DNA from: Croceicoccus estronivorus
GTDB lineage: Bacteria > Pseudomonadota > Alphaproteobacteria > Sphingomonadales > Sphingomonadaceae
DNA length: 64,000 bases
Direction of reading: 5' to 3'
Assembly: GCF_001625325.1 (NCBI RefSeq)
Contig: NZ_JRQQ01000009.1
Location: 62,001 to 126,000 of the forward strand
Every line of letters begins with the position of its first letter. Positions within the stretch are counted from its first letter, which is position 1. The notes below the pieces were generated by a model. It had not been told where the DNA came from, did not search any database, and was given only the letters and a program-made list of their open reading frames with translations. Shown one piece after another: positions 50,779 to 59,205 of this stretch. A program made the position numbers and the translations under genes.

Positions 50779-51530
50779 TGGTCAATTGGCCTTTCGATCC
50801 GCATTTGGAAGTGTTCGCCCGCAAGTACGATCGAGGCAGCCTTGTGAGCGATGATGGTGTTGCCGGCCTGCATGTCGAGCAGGTCCGCTGCATCCGTCTG
50901 AAGCGTGATGACATCGCCTGGCCCGAGCTTTTCAAGATCGTTCAGTGCGATGCTGGTGCGACCGATAAGGGCCCCGATGGCGATGGGCTGGTTCTCTATC
51001 GCTCGGTTTCGGAGATCTGGTTGAGCACGTTTACGCGGTGTGCCCGCCCGGTGTCGCGCCATTGCGATCAAGAGCGGCGCCGCGATTTCGAGCGTGAAGA
51101 TTTCCGACCCTTCATTCAACATGAACGGCAAGCGATATCGCGGATGGGCACCGCCATCCGCCGGTCCCTTGAAATCGGCAAACAGTGCCTCGATACGCCG
51201 AGCAAGGTCGTCCCGTACGGTTTGCGCGAGTTCCCGGACAAGCATCATGTCGCCGGTCGTTTTCAGATCATGTGCGCCCATTTCCCGCCCGAGTAATCCT
51301 TGGGCGAGGAGCGGCTCCGAACCCGTCGTCAAAGTAAGTTGGCATGGCCTGTCGGCAGCATTGCCCGAACCATGCGGGGCGGGCGCCTTTTGCCAGGCGA
51401 AAGGGGCAGTCAGCCTGCCTTTGACCAACCATTCGTCTGACCACCGGCCCAGGAGTTCCGCGACTGGTGCGACTGACGATGGCCCGGTAAATGCCGTTTC
51501 CGGCAACCAGAGCGATGCGGTGGGCATCAC
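50772..51530 (-). CDS. Short FliM/SctQ-like C-ring protein
   Basis: A 252-residue protein. Only the C-terminal SpoA domain (about residues 175-250: GALIGRTSIALNDLEKLGPG, DVITLQTDAADLLDMQAGN) is recognisable. The N-terminal part is Trp- and Pro-rich and has neither the conserved CheY-binding peptide nor the GGxG middle-domain motif of true FliM, and it is about 80 residues shorter. The shape resembles injectisome SctQ. It sits in the fliM position before fliN. Without canonical FliM features, a directional switch seems unlikely. Confidence 0.7.
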   Translation of the reverse strand: MMPTASLWLPETAFTGPSSVAPVAELLGRWSDEWLVKGRLTAPFAWQKAPAPHGSGNAADRPCQLTLTTGSEPLLAQGLLGREMGAHDLKTTGDMMLVRELAQTVRDDLARRIEALFADFKGPADGGAHPRYRLPFMLNEGSEIFTLEIAAPLLIAMARHRAGTPRKRAQPDLRNRAIENQPIAIGALIGRTSIALNDLEKLGPGDVITLQTDAADLLDMQAGNTIIAHKAASIVLAGEHFQMRIERPIDQW

Positions 51531-52702
51531 CCTTGGCCCCGGATGCCGAACAACTGCTGGATCATGTCGTTGGTGACGCTGATGATTTGCGATGAGGCCT
51601 GAAAACCGCGTTGGATCAGGATAAGGTCACCGAATTGCGATCCGAGATCGACATTGGACGCTTCCAGCCGTTGGGACAGGATCGAACCTACGCGTGTGTC
51701 ATCTGCGGAAAGGTACTGCACCTGACCAAAGCCACGTTGGGCGAACAGCCCGTTGCTTCGCTGTTCCAGCGTCTGCGGGTCGCGGAAATCGGCCAGCGCA
51801 ATCGCGCCCAGTTCCAATGTTTCCTCATTGGAATAGGCAATTTCGAACTGCCCCTTTTCATTCACGGTCAAAGTCGCAACCGACCCGGTCGGATGGCCAT
51901 CGACATCTGAGGCCCGCATGGTGGAAACCGTGCCCGATGAATATGAGGTGATGCCTGAAAAATCGAATGCGACCGACAGGCTGCTGGCCGTATCTTCGAA
52001 CGTCAGCGTGGTATTGGCCGGGTCGGCTATACCGCCGGTAATGGTCAGAGTCTGGGTTCCGACTTCCGTTCCGTCTGCATCGGTAACAGTGACCGTCCAT
52101 TCGTCGAACACCGTTTCTTCGCGTGAAAATGCGATTGTCCAGACATGCTCGCCGCCGCGCTCGTCATAGACCTTCACATCGGGAACGGTGTATTCGGTCG
52201 CGGTCGAGGATAGGTTGTCTGAAAAGCCGATCCGGGTCGTTTCTGCTGGTGCGCTTGTGCGCGCGTTGTCGATATTGACGCTCTGCGGACGACCAGTGGA
52301 ATCCAGGACCGCCAGTTTGTAGTCGGTGCCAGCCAGAACGACGTAGCCATCGTCATTGACCACGAAGCTGCCGGTGCGTGCGTAAAGGGTCGTGTCGCCA
52401 TCCAGAAGGACGAAGAAACCGTTGCCGTCGATGGCAAGGTCCAGATCGCGGCCTGTGTTCCGCAGTTCACCTTGTGTGAAATTGATGGACACCTCGTCGA
52501 AATTTACGCCGTGCCCCTGCCCGGTGTAGCCGGAGCCATACGCCAGCCCGCCCGCGCTGCTGCCGCCGTAAACGTCAGAGAATGAGATGTCGGTCGCCTT
52601 GAAGCCTGAGGTGTTCAGGTTGCTGACGTTGTTGCTGACGGTTTTCAGGCCCTGGGAATAGGCGTTGAGCCCGCTCAGGCCGATGTAGATGGAACCGAAC
52701 AT
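51527..52702 (-). CDS. flgE: Flagellar hook protein FlgE
   Basis: A 391-residue hook subunit. The N-terminal rod/hook motif is SIYIGLSGLNAYSQGLKTVS and NNVSNLNTSGFK. FTQGELRNTGRDLDLAIDG and NGFFVL are diagnostic. The C-terminal domain ends with LGSQFGDLILIQRGFQASSQ and a polymerising helix. Its length is close to canonical FlgE (about 400 residues), so a normal hook is expected. flgD follows upstream by one base. Confidence 0.93.
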   Translation of the reverse strand: MFGSIYIGLSGLNAYSQGLKTVSNNVSNLNTSGFKATDISFSDVYGGSSAGGLAYGSGYTGQGHGVNFDEVSINFTQGELRNTGRDLDLAIDGNGFFVLLDGDTTLYARTGSFVVNDDGYVVLAGTDYKLAVLDSTGRPQSVNIDNARTSAPAETTRIGFSDNLSSTATEYTVPDVKVYDERGGEHVWTIAFSREETVFDEWTVTVTDADGTEVGTQTLTITGGIADPANTTLTFEDTASSLSVAFDFSGITSYSSGTVSTMRASDVDGHPTGSVATLTVNEKGQFEIAYSNEETLELGAIALADFRDPQTLEQRSNGLFAQRGFGQVQYLSADDTRVGSILSQRLEASNVDLGSQFGDLILIQRGFQASSQIISVTNDMIQQLFGIRGQG

Positions 52703-52703
52703 A

Positions 52704-53150
52704 TCAATTGCCCTCCCTAATTTGCGAGACTGCGTTCAATGCGATGTTGCTGATGGTCTGGTTATCTGTCGTGCGAATGGTGAGGCTGGGCGAACCGTCG
52801 ATGAAGGACACTGCCGTCACTTCTCCGCTCAATGTGATGCCACTGGCCGGAACATCTACTGTCTTGCCCAGCAGGCTGGCCGCCTGCGAAGACGATTGCG
52901 CCGCGACCAGGGTCTGCAGCGCCTGCGACATGTCCTGCGTTTGCTGGATCTGGGAAAACTGGGCGAGCTGAGAGACAAATTCGAAATTGTCCATCGGCTT
53001 CAAGGGGTCCTGATAGGTCAGTTGGGTCAGGACGATCTTGAGCAGGGATTCGAAACTCAGGCCGAAAGCATCGGTCGCGTTCTGAGCCCCCTGGTTCGCA
53101 CCGGAGTCGGTCTGGACGTTGGCCAGGCCTTCTATGGGTGATGTCGCCAT
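52704..53150 (-). CDS. flgD: Hook-capping protein FlgD, short
   Basis: A 148-residue protein. FESLLKIVLTQLTYQDPLKP and EFVSQLAQFSQIQQTQDMSQ are the FlgD N-terminal signature. The C-terminal beta domain is brief (VDVPASGITLSGEVTAVSFI), about 70 residues shorter than in enteric FlgD. It scaffolds hook assembly. It lies between fliK and flgE. Confidence 0.9.
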   Translation of the reverse strand: MATSPIEGLANVQTDSGANQGAQNATDAFGLSFESLLKIVLTQLTYQDPLKPMDNFEFVSQLAQFSQIQQTQDMSQALQTLVAAQSSSQAASLLGKTVDVPASGITLSGEVTAVSFIDGSPSLTIRTTDNQTISNIALNAVSQIREGN

Positions 53151-53163
53151 TGCCGTCAGCCTT

Positions 53164-53991
53164 TCACGCAGGAGTTTGGTGGAGATCGAGGTCGCGCAAG
53201 GTCAGCCCGAATTGTTCGAACAACTCACGCAGCCGCAGTTCCATTTCGCCCCGCATGTCGTCGGACATGCGGGGGAGCCGAATGAACAACCGGATGCCGC
53301 CTTCAACCGGAAGCCAATGGACTGTGAACTCTCCGCCGGGGCTGGCGGGTGCGGCTCTTGATGATATCGGGCTGGACTTCGCTGATGCGGCCCCGCCCGG
53401 CTGATCCACCGCGTGGGCCTCGCCTTGAAGATTGGGTCGGGACTGGGCCAGCGGCAGGAACTGCGGTGTGGCTGAATGGTGTATTGGCGTACTGGCGGGG
53501 GGCGATCCCGACAGCATTCCCGCTACTTTTTCCTGCCCGGTCAAAGCCGGGGCCGCTGGATATTGGAGAGCCAATCGGACCGTGGGCGTGCTCGTCAAAG
53601 GAGCTTCGAGGGGGGCCTCTTCAAAGAGAGGAAGCGATCCCGCATCGGCGGCGGGAGGAGCAGCTGTGGCAGGTGGTGATGGGAACGCCTTAACGGAACG
53701 CAGGGGCGCTGGATCACGCCTCTCCAATGGAAGTTCGCCACCGGCCGTCTGTGGCACTGCGGTTGCGACCAGCAATGGTGAGGCAACGAAGGCTTGTGCA
53801 TCTTGTCCAATTGCCGGTGTGATGGCAGCGGCATGGGCAATGTCCTGATCTGGCAGCGAGGAAAGCTGGGACGATTCGAGATCGAGAAAAAATGCAAAGG
53901 AAGGCCCATCAGGTTGGCTGGATGAGACATCTGGCATGAGGTCGTTGACACGGCGAGCAGTGTCTGAGGCTGGAGCCGCTATTGCAGTCAT
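53164..53991 (-). CDS. fliK: Hook-length control protein FliK, divergent
   Basis: A 275-residue protein. The first 200 residues are Ala/Pro/Ser-rich and low in complexity, as expected of the secreted ruler. The C-terminal domain (about residues 220-275, FTVHWLPVEGGIRLFIRLPR, GEMELRLRELFEQFGLTLRD) matches the Flg_hook substrate-switch domain. It is short for FliK (usually 350-400 residues). It overlaps fliJ by four bases and precedes flgD, the standard order. Confidence 0.82.
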   Translation of the reverse strand: MTAIAAPASDTARRVNDLMPDVSSSQPDGPSFAFFLDLESSQLSSLPDQDIAHAAAITPAIGQDAQAFVASPLLVATAVPQTAGGELPLERRDPAPLRSVKAFPSPPATAAPPAADAGSLPLFEEAPLEAPLTSTPTVRLALQYPAAPALTGQEKVAGMLSGSPPASTPIHHSATPQFLPLAQSRPNLQGEAHAVDQPGGAASAKSSPISSRAAPASPGGEFTVHWLPVEGGIRLFIRLPRMSDDMRGEMELRLRELFEQFGLTLRDLDLHQTPA

Positions 53992-54446
53992 CGGGGTTGC
54001 CTCGCAGTACGCATGGCGATGAGGCTTGCGACTTCAAGCGCGACCTTCTCCTCATGCTGTCGGCGGATGTAGCGGGCGGCGCAGCGATATTGTTCCTGCA
54101 ACCAGTCCTGTTGGTGGTGGCGGGCGTGCCACGTACTTTGCCGTTCGCGTTCGGTTGCACGGGCGATTTCCGCCTGTTCGTGAGCTTTTCTTACCGCATC
54201 GGCGTGGCTGACGATCATTCCGCCCTTCACGCTGAACAGCGAGGGATCAAGCAGGCGTGTGGCGAGGAGATCGGAGAGTTCGTCCTCCTGTCGTTTCAGA
54301 GCGTCCCTGGCGGTGTCTTCGTGCGCGCTGGCGCTTTCCCGCTTGGTTTGGGCGTCATCCAGCGCCAGCTGCGCTTCGGCGACGCGCAGGGCCTGCAATT
54401 GTGTGAGCCGTTTCAGTGCGCGGCTGGCTTTCGGATCGTTATGCAT
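53988..54446 (-). CDS. fliJ: FliJ-like export stalk protein
   Basis: A 152-residue, strongly helical, charged protein with coiled-coil character (ALKRLTQLQALRVAEAQLAL, TARDALKRQEDELSDLLATR, HHQQDWLQEQYRCAARYIRR). Sequence identity to FliJ is weak, but its position after fliI, its size and helical nature support the call. The ATG at 54446 overlaps the fliI stop by eight bases; the frame further upstream is within fliI. Confidence 0.72.
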   Translation of the reverse strand: MHNDPKASRALKRLTQLQALRVAEAQLALDDAQTKRESASAHEDTARDALKRQEDELSDLLATRLLDPSLFSVKGGMIVSHADAVRKAHEQAEIARATERERQSTWHARHHQQDWLQEQYRCAARYIRRQHEEKVALEVASLIAMRTARQPR

Positions 54447-55761
54447 GGCCACTCCCGCCAACGATCGCATCCAGCATTGTCTGTGCTTCATCCAGAGAGG
54501 AAAGGTGGTCTGCAGGCTGGCGGAGGAAGGCCGTCAACTGGGGATGCCATGCGATGGCCTGATCGATTTCGGCGCTGTTGCCTTGGCGATAGATGCCGCT
54601 TTCGATCATCGGCCGGGCTTCTTCGTATAGGGCAAGGGCGGCATGGGCCTTCTGGGCCCGACTTTCGTCGTCCCTGCTGAACAAATCGGAAGCGAGGCGG
54701 CTAACACTGCGGGCCACGTCAATCGCGGGGAAATGGCGTTTTTCAGCCAATGTCCGCGACAAGACAATGTGACCATCCAGCACCGATTTCATCAGTTCGA
54801 CGATCGGATCATCGACATCGTCGGTCTCGCTCAGCACGGTCATGATTGCTGTGATGGAGCCACCATGCCGCACTGCGCCGCAACGCTCGACGATTTTGGG
54901 CAGTGCTGAAAATACGTTGGGAGTGAATGCGCGGATAGTTGGCGGTTCGCCAGAGGCCAGACCCAGTTCGCGCAGGGCCAATGCCACGCGGGTGATCGAA
55001 TCCACGATCAGCAGGACATGCTCCCCTTTGTCGCGCCAGTGCTCTGCGAGACCCAGCGCCTGATCGATGGCTCTCACACGCAGGCTTGCGCTCTCATCCG
55101 CCGTAGCGGCGACGAGCGTAAATCTGGTGCCATCGCGTTCGCGCAAATGTGTGCGCCACAGTTTTTCGACTTCACGCCCGCGCTCGCCCACAAGGCACAA
55201 TATAACCCGGTCGGACTCTATCTGATGGGCGATCTGGTCGATCAGGCTGGTTTTGCCGACACCGCTGGCGGCGAAAATGCCAATTCTCTGTCCTTTGCCG
55301 AGCGGCAGCAGCGCATCAATCGCTCGGATACCGGTGATCAGACGTTCCTTCGGCACCATTCGGTCAAGCGGAGCTAACATATGCCCGGCACGCGGGCGGT
55401 TCGCTTCGGCCAGTATGGGCCTGCCTCCGTCCAGAGGGTTCGCCAGCGCGTCAATCGCCCGTCCGGCGAACCCCGCACCTGTCGGGATATCGTCGCAATG
55501 GCGGGACTTGCTGACGCGTGCGCCCAGCCGCAGCTGCCGCACGCCTGAAAAAGGGAGCAGGCGTATCCGCTCCTGCTCGATTGCGGTGACCTCTGCTATG
55601 ATCGGATCGTTACGCCCGGTCTGTTCGATTTCACAATAGTCGCCGACACCAACGATGGGGCCGTCCGCTTCGACATATTCGCTGCCGATCCGGATCAGGG
55701 TGCCTGTACGGCGAGCAAGCTCTGCCCGTTCGAGCGTTGTGATATACGGGTGGGCCTTCAT
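54439..55761 (-). CDS. fliI: Flagellar export ATPase FliI
   Basis: A 440-residue ATPase. Walker A is FAASGVGKTSLIDQ, and Walker B is HVLLIVDSITRVALALRE. LVGERGREVEKLW and HVLSRTLAEKRHFPAIDV-like sequence (HIVLSRTLAEKRHFPAID) are type III ATPase signatures distinguishing it from F1. Its length is normal. The ATG at 55761 overlaps the fliH stop (ATGA); a frame to 55866 is an artefact of overlap. Confidence 0.95.
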   Translation of the reverse strand: MKAHPYITTLERAELARRTGTLIRIGSEYVEADGPIVGVGDYCEIEQTGRNDPIIAEVTAIEQERIRLLPFSGVRQLRLGARVSKSRHCDDIPTGAGFAGRAIDALANPLDGGRPILAEANRPRAGHMLAPLDRMVPKERLITGIRAIDALLPLGKGQRIGIFAASGVGKTSLIDQIAHQIESDRVILCLVGERGREVEKLWRTHLRERDGTRFTLVAATADESASLRVRAIDQALGLAEHWRDKGEHVLLIVDSITRVALALRELGLASGEPPTIRAFTPNVFSALPKIVERCGAVRHGGSITAIMTVLSETDDVDDPIVELMKSVLDGHIVLSRTLAEKRHFPAIDVARSVSRLASDLFSRDDESRAQKAHAALALYEEARPMIESGIYRQGNSAEIDQAIAWHPQLTAFLRQPADHLSSLDEAQTMLDAIVGGSGHA

Positions 55762-56483
55762 CGCTCGATCCCTTCCCCGGCCATCGTTTCCAGGAGGTGC
55801 GCGAGACGGGGCCACTGATCGGCAATGCCTGCCTCGATCTGGCCAAGTTTGAGATCGATCGTACACTGCCCTGTTTGCAAGGCCGGATCGATTTGCAGTG
55901 ACAGGTCAGGAAGCTGATCGGCCAATTCTGTCATGCCAGCGGCATCGCCGAAGTCTTCGGCTGAAACACGGACCCGGATGACAAACGCATTGTCCACTTG
56001 CCGGAGCTGGTGGCGCACGCTTTGCGAAATCATTTCGGAGTAGTGCGAATCTTCCCCGAAAATCCGGGCCAAGGCGGTCTGCGCGACTTCAAGCGATAGT
56101 ACCTCCAGCGTTTCCAGCCGGGCAGCAAACTGAGCCTCGGCCTGAGCGAGTGATTGTTTGAGGCATGCAATCCGTTTCCCGGATTCGCTGTCAGCCTGGC
56201 TGTACCCATCCCGTTGGCCGCGTGTGAACGCTTCCGCCTCACGGGTTTCGGCTTGCAGGTTTGCTTCTCGCAATTGTCGGCCGAGTTCTTCGACCTGTCG
56301 TTCCAGCAGGTCGATACGCGGATCGACGATGGGCTCCGCCGGGTCATTGCCGGTGTGGGTGGCTGATAACTGTAGGTCGACGGGCATTTCCGCCGGCATT
56401 GGCGATTTGGGCGGCTCTGGCACAGAGAAGGGGCGCACGGAGGACTGTGCCTGTTCATCAGAGGCCTTGAACAGCGGTATCAT
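55758..56483 (-). CDS. fliH: FliH-like export regulator
   Basis: A 241-residue protein. An unstructured N-terminus is followed by a long coiled coil (about residues 55-130, DLLERQVEELGRQLREANLQ) with several Gly/Ala repeats. The globular C-terminal domain has LEVAQTALARIFGEDSHYSE and FVIRVRVSAEDF, the FliH/SctL pattern. It regulates FliI and links it to FliN. The gene overlaps the preceding 127-aa gene and fliI by four bases each. Confidence 0.85.
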   Translation of the reverse strand: MIPLFKASDEQAQSSVRPFSVPEPPKSPMPAEMPVDLQLSATHTGNDPAEPIVDPRIDLLERQVEELGRQLREANLQAETREAEAFTRGQRDGYSQADSESGKRIACLKQSLAQAEAQFAARLETLEVLSLEVAQTALARIFGEDSHYSEMISQSVRHQLRQVDNAFVIRVRVSAEDFGDAAGMTELADQLPDLSLQIDPALQTGQCTIDLKLGQIEAGIADQWPRLAHLLETMAGEGIER

Positions 56484-56863
56484 GACAGCCTGCCCAGTTG
56501 CCTGACGGCCTTGTGGAGGACATCGAACAGTGAAGGTTTGGCAGGCTCCGCCGCTTTTGCGCCAACTGCTGCGTGAGCGGCCCGGAGGGCCTCACGCGTA
56601 GCGGGACGTAACTCACAGTCAGCGCCATCCTCCGCTGCGCAGGCTGAAACGATTTCGGCCAGCCACACTGAATACTGACCATATTCGCTGCGCAGTGCAG
56701 GGGGCGTTTCAACGGTGCTTTGGTGGTTTCTCGACGCAAGTGCCTGATCGAGCGCGATTCTGCGCTTGAGGGGAAGATGCTTGCGGATTGCCTTGCGGTC
56801 GCCGGCTGGCAATCTGCGCCATTGGGCCAGCAAGTCGTCGAGGCTGGGCGTCCCTTCAGCCAT
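56480..56863 (-). CDS. Unknown 127-residue protein in the fliG position
   Basis: A 127-residue, soluble, mostly helical protein lying exactly between fliF and fliH, where fliG is normally found. It begins SLDDLLAQWRRLPAGDRKAI and ends with FDVLHKAVRQLGRLS. None of the FliG armadillo or charged torque-helix features are visible, and canonical FliG is about 330 residues. It overlaps fliF by eight bases and fliH by four, so it is translated with them. It might be a reduced FliG substitute or an adaptor like injectisome SctK; neither is shown by sequence. Confidence 0.75.
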   Translation of the reverse strand: MAEGTPSLDDLLAQWRRLPAGDRKAIRKHLPLKRRIALDQALASRNHQSTVETPPALRSEYGQYSVWLAEIVSACAAEDGADCELRPATREALRAAHAAVGAKAAEPAKPSLFDVLHKAVRQLGRLS

Positions 56864-58067
56864 GACGGGAGCCCTCCAGTTGTGCGCTGAGCAGTTCTGC
56901 GAATGCGGTTTGTTCAGCACTGCCCATCCGGGAGCGGCGGCGAAGGAGTAGTGCACCGCCACCACCAGCCACTATCAGCAGCAACAGCAACCATCCGCTT
57001 GTTACGGGATAGCGGCCTGCAGTCTTGTGGTGGACCGTGGATGGCATAGGGGAGCCTGGCACTGCAGCCGAAGTGTGGCTGGCCCATTGTGCGTTGCCGG
57101 CGATGCCCAGCGGGCCGGTTTCAAACCGCAAGACATCACCTCGGGCAGGATCGAGCGCAATGGCAGCCCCAATCGCTGAGCGGAGCAGGGCACGGTTTTC
57201 CTCATTAAGGTCAGATTCGGTCCGCAAGGCTAAGCGCAAGTTTAAATTCCGTTCGCGAGCCTGACTTGCGTCTGTATCCCCATCGCTGCCCGGGTTTATG
57301 GCGGTTGTGTCCGGCGCCCAGCCCTGCGCAGAGACACGCAATTCGAAGGGTATACCAGGGAGGAGCTCTTCAGCGGCCCTGCGCGCCCGCGCCCGAAAAT
57401 ACGCTTCCAATGCGCCTTGTTCGTCCATGGCGGTGTCAGGGTCATTCTCCGTAACGGATGTGCTGATCAGATCGCCTTTGTCGTTCAGGATTGCGACGTC
57501 GTGAACGGACAGGCCAGTTACCGTCGATGCTATCAGACGCTGGATGCCTTCCACTTGGGCTTGGTCGAGTGGCTGTCCTGCCGGGGTCTGGATTGTTACT
57601 GCTGCCTTGGGCGATGTCCGGTCGGCGCGGAACAGGCTGCGTTCGGGCAGGGAGAGATGGACCCGGGCAAAGCCGACGCCCTCCATCATCATGATCGTGC
57701 GCGCCAGTTCGCCCTGCAGCGCACGTTGATAATTCACCTTTTCGGCAAATTCGGTGAGCCCCATGTCGGCTTCGTTGAACAGCTCGAAGCCGACGACACC
57801 ACCCATCGCGATGCCCGATCCGGCCACGGCAATCCGAGCCTGTCCGATCTCATCCTCGGGCACGAGCACGCGGTGGCCATCCTCGGCAAGGCGATAGGGG
57901 ATGCCTTGCTTTTCCAACTCATCCACGATCTGCGCTGCGTCGGCCTCTCGAACGTCCTCGTAAAGCGTCGCATAGCCGGGTCGCAGGAACGCAAAATAGA
58001 CGATGGTCAGCACCCCGACGACACCGGCGAAAATGGCCCCGAAAATAAAGATCTGCCTGCGTTCCAT
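56856..58067 (-). CDS. fliF: MS-ring protein FliF, short form without FliG-binding tail
   Basis: A 403-residue protein against about 550 in canonical FliF. A first membrane helix (about residues 6-27) is followed by the YscJ/FliF domain: YATLYEDVREADAAQIVDEL, GVVGFELFNEADMGLTEFAE, NYQRALQGELARTIMMMEGV. The ring-building region continues with AAVTIQTPAGQPLDQAQVEG. The second helix lies at about residues 355-375. Only about 28 cytoplasmic residues follow it, and the conserved C-terminal FliG-binding segment is absent. The start codon is 31 bases after fliE. Confidence 0.92.
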   Translation of the reverse strand: MERRQIFIFGAIFAGVVGVLTIVYFAFLRPGYATLYEDVREADAAQIVDELEKQGIPYRLAEDGHRVLVPEDEIGQARIAVAGSGIAMGGVVGFELFNEADMGLTEFAEKVNYQRALQGELARTIMMMEGVGFARVHLSLPERSLFRADRTSPKAAVTIQTPAGQPLDQAQVEGIQRLIASTVTGLSVHDVAILNDKGDLISTSVTENDPDTAMDEQGALEAYFRARARRAAEELLPGIPFELRVSAQGWAPDTTAINPGSDGDTDASQARERNLNLRLALRTESDLNEENRALLRSAIGAAIALDPARGDVLRFETGPLGIAGNAQWASHTSAAVPGSPMPSTVHHKTAGRYPVTSGWLLLLLIVAGGGGALLLRRRSRMGSAEQTAFAELLSAQLEGSRHG

Positions 58068-58097
58068 GGCGCGTTGCCGTTACCTTTCCCGATCGGG

Positions 58098-58421
58098 TCA
58101 GAGCTGCATGTTCATGATTTCGCGATAGCTCTCGACCAGCCGCTGGCGGACTTGCATCGCCAGTTCGAGAGACAGCCGGGCTTCTTCGAGAGCATATGTG
58201 ACCTGATGAACGGGCACTTGGTCGTCGAGCGCGAACTGCCGGGCCAGATCGTCCGCATGGGCGAGTTTTGCGTCCAGATTCTCGAGCCCGTTGGAGAGGA
58301 TCGAAGCGAAGTCCCCATGTGCGGGAGATGGCGCCATGGCTGCGGTATCGCCCCCAAGCCGCGTTATCAGTGATGCGGTGTCTTCGGCTCCGACAGCGGA
58401 AATTGCGTTGATCTCGTTCAC
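58098..58421 (-). CDS. fliE: Basal-body protein FliE
   Basis: A 107-residue protein of normal length. The C-terminal half (VPVHQVTYALEEARLSLELA, MQVRQRLVESYREIMNM) is the FliE signature that joins the MS ring to the rod. Its start overlaps the flgC stop by four bases, giving the order flgB-flgC-fliE-fliF. Confidence 0.92.
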   Translation of the reverse strand: MNEINAISAVGAEDTASLITRLGGDTAAMAPSPAHGDFASILSNGLENLDAKLAHADDLARQFALDDQVPVHQVTYALEEARLSLELAMQVRQRLVESYREIMNMQL

Positions 58422-58852
58422 GATTGGCGCCCCAGTTGCAGTGCGCTGGAATAGATTTGCTGTGCTGCGGCCATCGCCACGAGATTGGCCTCGTAAGCCC
58501 GACTGGTGCGGACCATCAAAGACATCTCTTCTGCGTGGCTGATATTCGGGTACGTGACGAAACCCTGTTCATCCGCATGGGGATGGCCGGGCTCGTAGAC
58601 CCGTTTCACACCATCGTCTTTGGCTTCGATACCGTAGACCCGGACCCCGTTCGGGTGAAGCGACGCGGTTTCGGTTTCAGTCGTGAGGACGCGCTGAAAG
58701 CTTTCCACTGGCCCAGAGACGAGCCGCCTTGCGATATATGCTGCTCCATCGCCGGTGCGGGTTGTGCTCATGTTCGCAAGATTTTGCGCGATGACTTCGA
58801 GCCTGCGCCATTCGACATCGAGGCCACTGCGGCTGATTTCCATTGCTTCCAT
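58418..58852 (-). CDS. flgC: Proximal rod protein FlgC
   Basis: A 144-residue rod protein. The N-terminal motif is SRSGLDVEWRRLEVIAQNLA with NMSTTRTG, and the centre has YEPGHPHADEQGFVTYPNIS. The C-terminal helix ends with ALQLGRQS. It starts on the last base of the flgB stop. ATG codon 4 (MEISRSG) is an alternative start. Confidence 0.93.
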   Translation of the reverse strand: MEAMEISRSGLDVEWRRLEVIAQNLANMSTTRTGDGAAYIARRLVSGPVESFQRVLTTETETASLHPNGVRVYGIEAKDDGVKRVYEPGHPHADEQGFVTYPNISHAEEMSLMVRTSRAYEANLVAMAAAQQIYSSALQLGRQS

Positions 58853-59196
58853 TACTGGCCACCCCGCACGGTGAGGCGGGCGATTTGCATCTGCCGGTTG
58901 AGGACATCGACCAGCGCTGCATACCGCAGTGCAGTCTGCGATGCGGTCGCCATTTCGAGATCGAGGCGCAGTGCCGGTTCGCCATCTTGCGGGGTGGCGT
59001 GAACATATTCAGGATGCACGGCCCGGATGGCCTCGCGCCCGGAGTTTGACGCTTCTCGCAGACGTTCTTCGAATGTCACCCGCAGCGGCTGATAGCCGGG
59101 CGAATTGGCGTTGGCGATATTCTGTGACGTGGCAGTGGCGCGCATGGCCAGCCCGTCGAGCGCCTTCGTCAGAAGGAGAGCGGAAATTTCATCCAT
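58852..59196 (-). CDS. flgB: Proximal rod protein FlgB
   Basis: A 114-residue rod protein, slightly shorter than usual. ALDGLAMRATATSQNIANAN and SPGYQPLRVTFEERL are typical. It is co-translated with flgC. flgI lies upstream in the operon by nine bases. Confidence 0.92.
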   Translation of the reverse strand: MDEISALLLTKALDGLAMRATATSQNIANANSPGYQPLRVTFEERLREASNSGREAIRAVHPEYVHATPQDGEPALRLDLEMATASQTALRYAALVDVLNRQMQIARLTVRGGQ

Positions 59197-59205
59197 CGGA
59201 TTGTC

